The position numbers were made by a program, and so were the translations under genes. This document shows positions 31,884 to 36,374 of a stretch of 36,374 nt of DNA, one piece after another (positions within the stretch are counted from its first letter, which is position 1; every line of letters begins with the position of its first letter). The notes under the pieces were generated by a model. It had not been told where the DNA came from, did not search any database, and saw only the letters and a program-made list of their open reading frames with translations. The stretch comes from Lachnospiraceae bacterium. GTDB lineage: Bacteria; Bacillota; Clostridia; Lachnospirales; Lachnospiraceae. Location: positions 1-36,374 of the forward strand of contig JAKSRS010000021.1 in NCBI GenBank assembly GCA_024403515.1, given 5' to 3'.

Positions 31884-32228
31884 TTATAAATTGAGTTTAG
31901 TGAGTTCACCTTCAAACTCGCTTATAGATGTAGCAATTATCGCGCGTCCAATTGCTGCATTCAGATTTTCAAGATTATCAACTCGTTTAATTCGCTCAAC
32001 AAGTTTCTCAGACACATTCCCCTTTTCCGAAATAGCTTCAATAAGCATAGCTCTTCCCTTCTCAAGAGCGACGTTCAAGCCTTCTGCTTTGCCTTCTGCT
32101 TTGCCTTTTGCTTTGCCTTCTTCCTTGCCTTCATTAAAATCATTGCGTCTGATTTCCTGCCAATTCATATATTGCTTCCTCATTTTACGACTTGACTTTA
32201 TATCGTTAACAGATTTTTGCAGTTTACG
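31884..32228 (-). pseudogene. Truncated Rpn-family (PD-(D/E)XK) gene, C-terminal part
   Basis: An open frame of 115 codons reads RKLQKSVNDIKSSRKMRKQY, then MNWQEIRRNDFNEGKEEGKA, then tandem KGKAEG repeats and NLENLNAAIGRAIIATSI to the stop. This charged, EG-repeat tail is the usual C-terminus of Rpn recombination-promoting nucleases (full length about 280-300 residues). The catalytic half is missing; upstream codons do not look native. A start at 32183 could make a 99-residue peptide, but no ribosome site supports it. Similar to the fragment at 30503. Confidence 0.75.
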
Positions 32229-32348
32229 AACACATAAATAATAGCATCCTATTTCCCACCATTTCCATTGCTAAATTATCCAAAGAAGTTTCCCAAGCAA
32301 GCATTAAATCCCCATCCAGGCCGCATTAATTCAAGGTTTTTACTCGTC

Positions 32349-32378
32349 AAAAAAGCCGTGGCAATTCCTTGCCACGGC
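32349..32378 (-). terminator. Terminator of the GH127 gene
   Basis: GCCGTGGCAA-TTCC-TTGCCACGGC, 10 perfect pairs; reverse-strand reading ends in six T. Confidence 0.92.
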
Positions 32379-32386
32379 ATAATTTT

Positions 32387-34390
32387 TTACATCCAAACCG
32401 TCATTTCACCTTCACCACGATTGTTCCAAGCATAGTATGGAATCAAGGTAAGTTTCACAGGTTCTGTTTCTACAGGTTTGTATTCAAGATAGAGATCATC
32501 AGACTCCGTATCTTTAACTCTTAAGCCCGAAGCAATGATTCGATTCATCATTACCCCGCCGATTTCAAAATCTTCCACAGTCATAGGCTTATCAGCTTCA
32601 AGCAAAAGATTCTGAATGTTCTTACCATTATCAATCTCTTCAAGGCAGTATACAATCGGACCTCTCATAACACAGAGTTTACCTGAATTTTCACGCACAT
32701 TGGTGTTAGACATAAGCACTTTTATATCCATAGGGAAGTTCAGTGATATCGAATCGGTATTCTTCCACTCCTTGGTAATATACAAGTACCCATCCTTGTA
32801 AACACTTCCCGGTAGATCTGGAACATCCTTAACCCATCCCGGAATTCTCAAAGCAAGAGTTCCCGTCACCGGCTGACTTGCATTAGTAGTTATGTTAACC
32901 ATACCATTCCAAGGAAATCCACTTTCAATATTGAAAGTCACCTGACCATCTTTAAACTTCTTGTCGAGACTTCCGCCAATATATAAGTGCGTAAATAAAG
33001 TATCCTCATTTTCGGTATAAGCATACGAAACAATTGAGCTTAATAATCTTGCAATATTCGGAGGACAGCACGCACATCCAAACCACTTCTGGCGAACTGA
33101 CTTTACGTGGAATTTACGTTCGTCCTTCTTGCAGCTTTCAGGATTAACTTCAAGCGGGTTAACGTAGAAAAAGCTCTTGCCATCAATTGCCATACCCGAT
33201 AAAACACCGTTATATAAAGCACGCTCTATGATATCCGAGTACTTTCTGTCCGGCTTAATCTGAAGCATTCTCCTTGCAAAAAATACAAGACCGATTGAAG
33301 CGCAGGTTTCAGCGTACGCAGTATCATTAGGTAAATCATAGTCAAAAGAAAAAGCTTCGCCTAAATGTGTTGAGCCGATTCCTCCGGTAACATACATGCG
33401 CTTTTTAGTTATATTATCAAACAATCTGTAACAAGCTTTAAGTAACTCTTCGTCCTCAGTAAGTCTTGCAACATCAGCCATACCGGAATACAGATAAACC
33501 GCTCTTACGGCGTGTCCTACGGCCTCATCCTGTTCTCTGACAGGCTTGTGAGCCTGGTTATAGGCGTAACGTTCTTTATCTATATCTTCAGGCTTGGGCA
33601 TGTTGTTAGGCTCAGTATCAAAGTAGTAAGGTCGCTTTCCACGCTCATCTACAAAATACTTGGATAGTTCGAGATATTTCTTTTGCCCTGTAACCTCATA
33701 AAGTCTTATGAGAGCCATTTCAGCGATTTCGTGACCGGGATAACCGTGGATTTTTTCCTCTTCAGTTCCGAATCTGGAATCTATATAATCTGCAAATTTT
33801 TTGGCAGCATTTAAGAGCTTATCCTTTCCGGTTGCCTGGTAATAAGCAACAGCACCCTCTGTAAGATGTCCAAAACAGTAAAGTTCATGGGCGTCTTTAA
33901 GGTTTGTAAATGACTTATCAAAGTCACTGATAATGTAAAATGTGTCCAGATATCCGTTCTCTAACTGAGCTTTGCAAACGATATCAATTGCCTCATCTGC
34001 GGTTTTTTCAAGTTCAGGGTCAGGATACTGGGTAAGAGAATAAGCAACCGCCTCAATCCACTTGGAAAAATCCGAATCCTGAAATACAAATCCATAAAAC
34101 CGATCATCCGGATTTTTAGCATCTTCAGGACTGCTGCCCCAAAAGAAAGGTAATTCCTTACTTTTACCATAATCTTTTCCGTACTTTATGCGCTGTTCAT
34201 TTAACTTACCTGCAACTTTAAAGTTATGCATGCAGTAGCTTGGGGCTGCGCCTTCCACCTTGTCATTGAGTGCATTCCACTGATAAGGAATCACTTCTCT
34301 TCTGACGGTTTCCATCTCTTTGGTCCAGAAATCATCTTTAACCTTAAAAGATGTAAGTGCTATGGGATTGCTCATACAATTTTTATCCAT
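32387..34390 (-). CDS. GH127 beta-L-arabinofuranosidase
   Basis: 667 residues, AAGGAG before the ATG. An (alpha/alpha)6 barrel with SFKVKDDFWTKEMETVRREV at the start, E345 (GEAFSFDYD), E361 and C363 (AYAETCASIG), and C441/C442 (GCACCPPNIARLL). These match the catalytic glutamate, cysteine nucleophile and zinc cysteines of HypBA1-type enzymes in order and spacing (16 between the first two glutamates). A C-terminal beta domain follows. There is no signal peptide, so it acts on imported arabino-oligosaccharides. It is preceded by the ATPase gene, only 25 bases apart, but a functional link is not evident. Partner of the secreted xylanase in pathway terms. Confidence 0.95.
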   Translation of the reverse strand: MDKNCMSNPIALTSFKVKDDFWTKEMETVRREVIPYQWNALNDKVEGAAPSYCMHNFKVAGKLNEQRIKYGKDYGKSKELPFFWGSSPEDAKNPDDRFYGFVFQDSDFSKWIEAVAYSLTQYPDPELEKTADEAIDIVCKAQLENGYLDTFYIISDFDKSFTNLKDAHELYCFGHLTEGAVAYYQATGKDKLLNAAKKFADYIDSRFGTEEEKIHGYPGHEIAEMALIRLYEVTGQKKYLELSKYFVDERGKRPYYFDTEPNNMPKPEDIDKERYAYNQAHKPVREQDEAVGHAVRAVYLYSGMADVARLTEDEELLKACYRLFDNITKKRMYVTGGIGSTHLGEAFSFDYDLPNDTAYAETCASIGLVFFARRMLQIKPDRKYSDIIERALYNGVLSGMAIDGKSFFYVNPLEVNPESCKKDERKFHVKSVRQKWFGCACCPPNIARLLSSIVSYAYTENEDTLFTHLYIGGSLDKKFKDGQVTFNIESGFPWNGMVNITTNASQPVTGTLALRIPGWVKDVPDLPGSVYKDGYLYITKEWKNTDSISLNFPMDIKVLMSNTNVRENSGKLCVMRGPIVYCLEEIDNGKNIQNLLLEADKPMTVEDFEIGGVMMNRIIASGLRVKDTESDDLYLEYKPVETEPVKLTLIPYYAWNNRGEGEMTVWM

Positions 34391-34415
34391 GTTCTTCTCC
34401 TTATTTTTTAAAAAG

Positions 34416-36218
34416 TCATACTTTACTTAATCCCTTCAAGTATTCTTCAACATTTAAGTATTCTACGCCCTCAAACTGCATACCGGGGCCACGATAAACA
34501 ACGTATTTACCTTTAATATCCCCGTAGTCATGAACTGTGGCGCTGCACTTTGCAGCATCTTCAAGGTGCCTGATTTGCTCCTTAGTTCTTTCTTTTGAAT
34601 GTTTTATTTCATATATTCTGCATGTTAATGTAGTCGAATCAAAGACAACCATGTCGAACTCGCCAACTGCAAATTGAAGCTTAAATACCTTCTTGTCCGG
34701 GTTCGCAAGTTTCGTTTCCAAAAGAACTATATCTTCCATCATTCTTCCACAGATTTCACTTTGAAGTCTCCCTAAAATACGCTGACGCTCCTTGATTGAT
34801 AATCTTAAAAATTTGTTATCTTCCAGAAGGTTACTTACAATAGCGTTGGCCTGAGCATAACGTATCCCGGGTTGTGTTATAACGGTTACACTGTTTCGTG
34901 TGACTGTTTTAGGAGCAAACTCCAGATCAATATCATCAATCATGTCCAACAAAGTCAGGTACTCTTTAATCTGAGTAAGGTGTGTCTCTTCTACCGATAT
35001 ACTTTGCTCTTCTATATTTAGTAATTCAAGGACCTGCATAATTCCTGCAGTGACCATGTCTTCATCCAAGTGCTCCTTGATGTTTATAGGATACTCTCGG
35101 TCTCTAAGGAGGTTTCCTGCCGTCATCGCTAAATCTGTCGATTTGAAAGTCCTTTCAACCACGCTCTTGGTAAATCTGTGATTTATATCTTCAACTACCC
35201 GATTTATGACATTTGTGAGTTCTCCTTTTTCATATAATTCAAGAAGTTGTCTGAAGTGGCCGCCATTCTGGTACAGTTTAAGCGAATGCTGAATATTTTT
35301 AGCAATAGCTGTATCTATGTATTCCTGTGCATGCTTTGAGTCCGAAAATGTAGTGTTTTTATTGTAGTCAACTCCTCCAATGCTCATCGTTCCGCCATAT
35401 CGGATATATTCATCTATCCCACTGATTCCTAAGACATTTTCAAACTCACGATACGGAATAAATGTTGTGTGAAGCATTATGCATCTATCATATAGTTGCT
35501 GTTCTTTGGAGAAAGCAAATCCAAGCGAGTCAGTCCCCGAAAGAACTATTTTCATTCCACTACTTACATATATATCCGAAAATATAGCTGCATTTTCAAT
35601 AAAATCATCAAGTAAAGTTACTTCATCTATAAATACATACTTATACTCATTTTTTTCAAGTAATTTAAGGTCCTCAAACAAATCAAATATTGAATCCTTA
35701 CTCGTTACCTGAATGAAAGCTGCTCGCCTAAAATCCTCCTCTGATAATTCCGCCAATGCCTGCCGAATCATCGTTGTTTTGCCCGTTCTTCTAAGTCCGT
35801 ACAAAAGAAAGACCTTGTCGCTTTGTTTTTCGCATATATAATCATGAAGTGTTACAAATATTTCTCTCCTTTTAAGCGTATCTGCTTGTTCTATCAAAGC
35901 CTTGAGCGGCCTTCCGACTCGGACTATCGTTCTGTACTCTGGTGCCTTTGAAGCTTTCTTAACATCTATTCTAACACCATACTGCGCTTTCAGTTCCTTA
36001 AGTTCAAGTTCGAGACTCTTTCTTTTGCAAATCTGATCTTTCAGGGACGAAAGTTCATCAAAACCAATATACTTTTCTACGCGCTTTCCGTACTGGCTTA
36101 TTCTATGATAAAAGTAGTCTTTTCCATTTATATTCTTCTTAGAAATACTTCCCTGTGGAAGTACCGCGATTTCTCGTTCCAATTCATAAATCTGTTCGCC
36201 AAGCTTATCTCTGTCCAT
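34416..36218 (-). CDS. AAA ATPase with C-terminal PD-(D/E)XK-like domain
   Basis: 600 residues from the ATG at 36218 (GGGAGG six bases upstream). An N-terminal helical region (1-100, with LELELKELKAQYG coil) is followed by Walker A GLRRTGKTT (141-149), Walker B YVFIDEV (194-200) and a VLSGTDS sensor (225-231). The C-terminus has a GEFDMVVFD ... YEIKHSK pattern (D...ExK) of a restriction-endonuclease-like fold. This is the archaeal-type ATPase/DUF4143 family, common in Firmicutes and of unknown function. The extra N-terminal 100 residues are longer than usual. The promoter carries inverted GGTATAA repeats, suggesting regulation. The GH127 gene follows. Confidence 0.85.
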   Translation of the reverse strand: MDRDKLGEQIYELEREIAVLPQGSISKKNINGKDYFYHRISQYGKRVEKYIGFDELSSLKDQICKRKSLELELKELKAQYGVRIDVKKASKAPEYRTIVRVGRPLKALIEQADTLKRREIFVTLHDYICEKQSDKVFLLYGLRRTGKTTMIRQALAELSEEDFRRAAFIQVTSKDSIFDLFEDLKLLEKNEYKYVFIDEVTLLDDFIENAAIFSDIYVSSGMKIVLSGTDSLGFAFSKEQQLYDRCIMLHTTFIPYREFENVLGISGIDEYIRYGGTMSIGGVDYNKNTTFSDSKHAQEYIDTAIAKNIQHSLKLYQNGGHFRQLLELYEKGELTNVINRVVEDINHRFTKSVVERTFKSTDLAMTAGNLLRDREYPINIKEHLDEDMVTAGIMQVLELLNIEEQSISVEETHLTQIKEYLTLLDMIDDIDLEFAPKTVTRNSVTVITQPGIRYAQANAIVSNLLEDNKFLRLSIKERQRILGRLQSEICGRMMEDIVLLETKLANPDKKVFKLQFAVGEFDMVVFDSTTLTCRIYEIKHSKERTKEQIRHLEDAAKCSATVHDYGDIKGKYVVYRGPGMQFEGVEYLNVEEYLKGLSKV

Positions 36219-36238
36219 GAAAAACCTCCCAGATAATC

Positions 36239-36294
36239 TTATACCCATTATACCCCTTTTATAACTATATTCAAGGGTATAACTATGGGTATAA
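36239..36294 (-). promoter_or_regulatory. ATPase promoter with inverted GGGTATAA repeats
   Basis: Reverse-strand TTGAAT (36269-36274), 16-base spacer and TATAAT (36247-36252). Paired GGGTATAA units lie at the -10 (36239-36256) and, inverted, next to the -35 (36275-36294). Four half-sites suggest an operator for a dimeric or tetrameric repressor. Confidence 0.7.
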
Positions 36295-36321
36295 TAAAGC
36301 ACCCACAAAAGTGAGTGCTTT
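36291..36321 (-). terminator. Terminator of the gene entering the window
   Basis: AAAGCAC-CCAC-AAAA-GTG-GTGCTTT type hairpin; overlaps the ATPase operator repeats. Confidence 0.7.
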
Positions 36322-36330
36322 AATTCTCTT

Positions 36331-36374
36331 CTATAGTTCTGCTGCTACTTTCGCTGCCAGGATAGCATTTTGAA
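36331..36374 (-). CDS. C-terminus of an unidentified gene (partial)
   Basis: Only the last 13 codons are present, reading QNAILAAKVAAEL to a stop at 36331. The next frame is also open but less protein-like. The frame is followed by a terminator at the right distance, so a real gene ends here. The family cannot be told from this fragment. Confidence 0.4.
   Translation of the reverse strand, partial: QNAILAAKVAAEL

Noticed and set aside
31884..32228. Functional 99-residue gene
   Set aside because: No ribosome site, the upstream frame continues with family-like residues, and the catalytic domain is missing.

Overview
The window looks like chromosomal DNA of a low-GC, Gram-positive, plant-polysaccharide-degrading anaerobe of the Lachnospiraceae (Butyrivibrio/Pseudobutyrivibrio type). 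The clues are strong AGGAGG-type ribosome sites, a lysine riboswitch on dapA, a methionine synthase split into two genes, the degenerate trp-repressor-like protein YerC, bactofilin, a secreted xylanase with a CBM22-like module, a GH127 arabinofuranosidase, and Rpn-type C-terminal fragments. Genus placement is inference.

Layout. 1-2.5 kb: a MarR-controlled minus-strand operon (marR, flavodoxin, FMN-binding protein, unknown protein) with two operator palindromes. 2.6-3.2 kb: gene remnants and tRNA-Leu(AAG), with extra direct and inverted copies of the tRNA 3' end. 3.4-6.7 kb: plus-strand genes for a small membrane protein, a FliD-C-like protein, a Gpi18-like membrane glycosyltransferase and biotin ligase. 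6.7-8.8 kb: a minus-strand signalling operon (DUF1836 protein, Hpt protein, REC-HD-GYP regulator). 9-11.4 kb: YerC, bactofilin with a degenerate M23 partner, a NiaR-like regulator, and a cold-shock protein. 11.6-14.4 kb: eukaryotic-type HisA, DapB, and riboswitch-controlled DapA. 14.5-21.1 kb: a small membrane protein, a chemoreceptor, TypA and a diverged HD-GYP protein. 21.2-26.7 kb: a minus-strand run mgtE-metF-MetH activation protein-metH with a structured leader I cannot assign. 26.8-29 kb: membrane-anchored GH10 xylanase. 29.3-30.2 kb: YigZ and tRNA-Thr(GGT). 30.2-32.3 kb: a gene-poor accessory stretch. 32.4-36.2 kb: GH127 enzyme and an AAA ATPase/PD-(D/E)XK protein. The last bases hold the end of another minus-strand gene.

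The most novel part is 30.2-31 kb. Just after tRNA-Thr there is a roughly 250-nt element built almost entirely of nested complementary helices (30261-30514). It contains a duplicated GGAC-hairpin-ATGAG module whose arms allow mutually exclusive pairings. Next is a convergent two-promoter locus: a strong promoter drives a 30-residue hydrophobic peptide, and a second strong promoter fires toward it into a shared bidirectional terminator. The two transcripts begin with the same split 18-nt sequence. This is the architecture of a type I toxin-antitoxin-like module, but the peptide and the shared 5' repeat match nothing I can name.

The housekeeping genes fall into pathways. dapA, dapB and the riboswitch make lysine. 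The metF and metH genes make methionine through a cobalamin enzyme, co-transcribed with a magnesium transporter. The xylanase and arabinofuranosidase act together on arabinoxylan. The HD-GYP, Hpt and chemoreceptor genes are signalling. All calls come from reading the sequence; no searches or folding programs were run.
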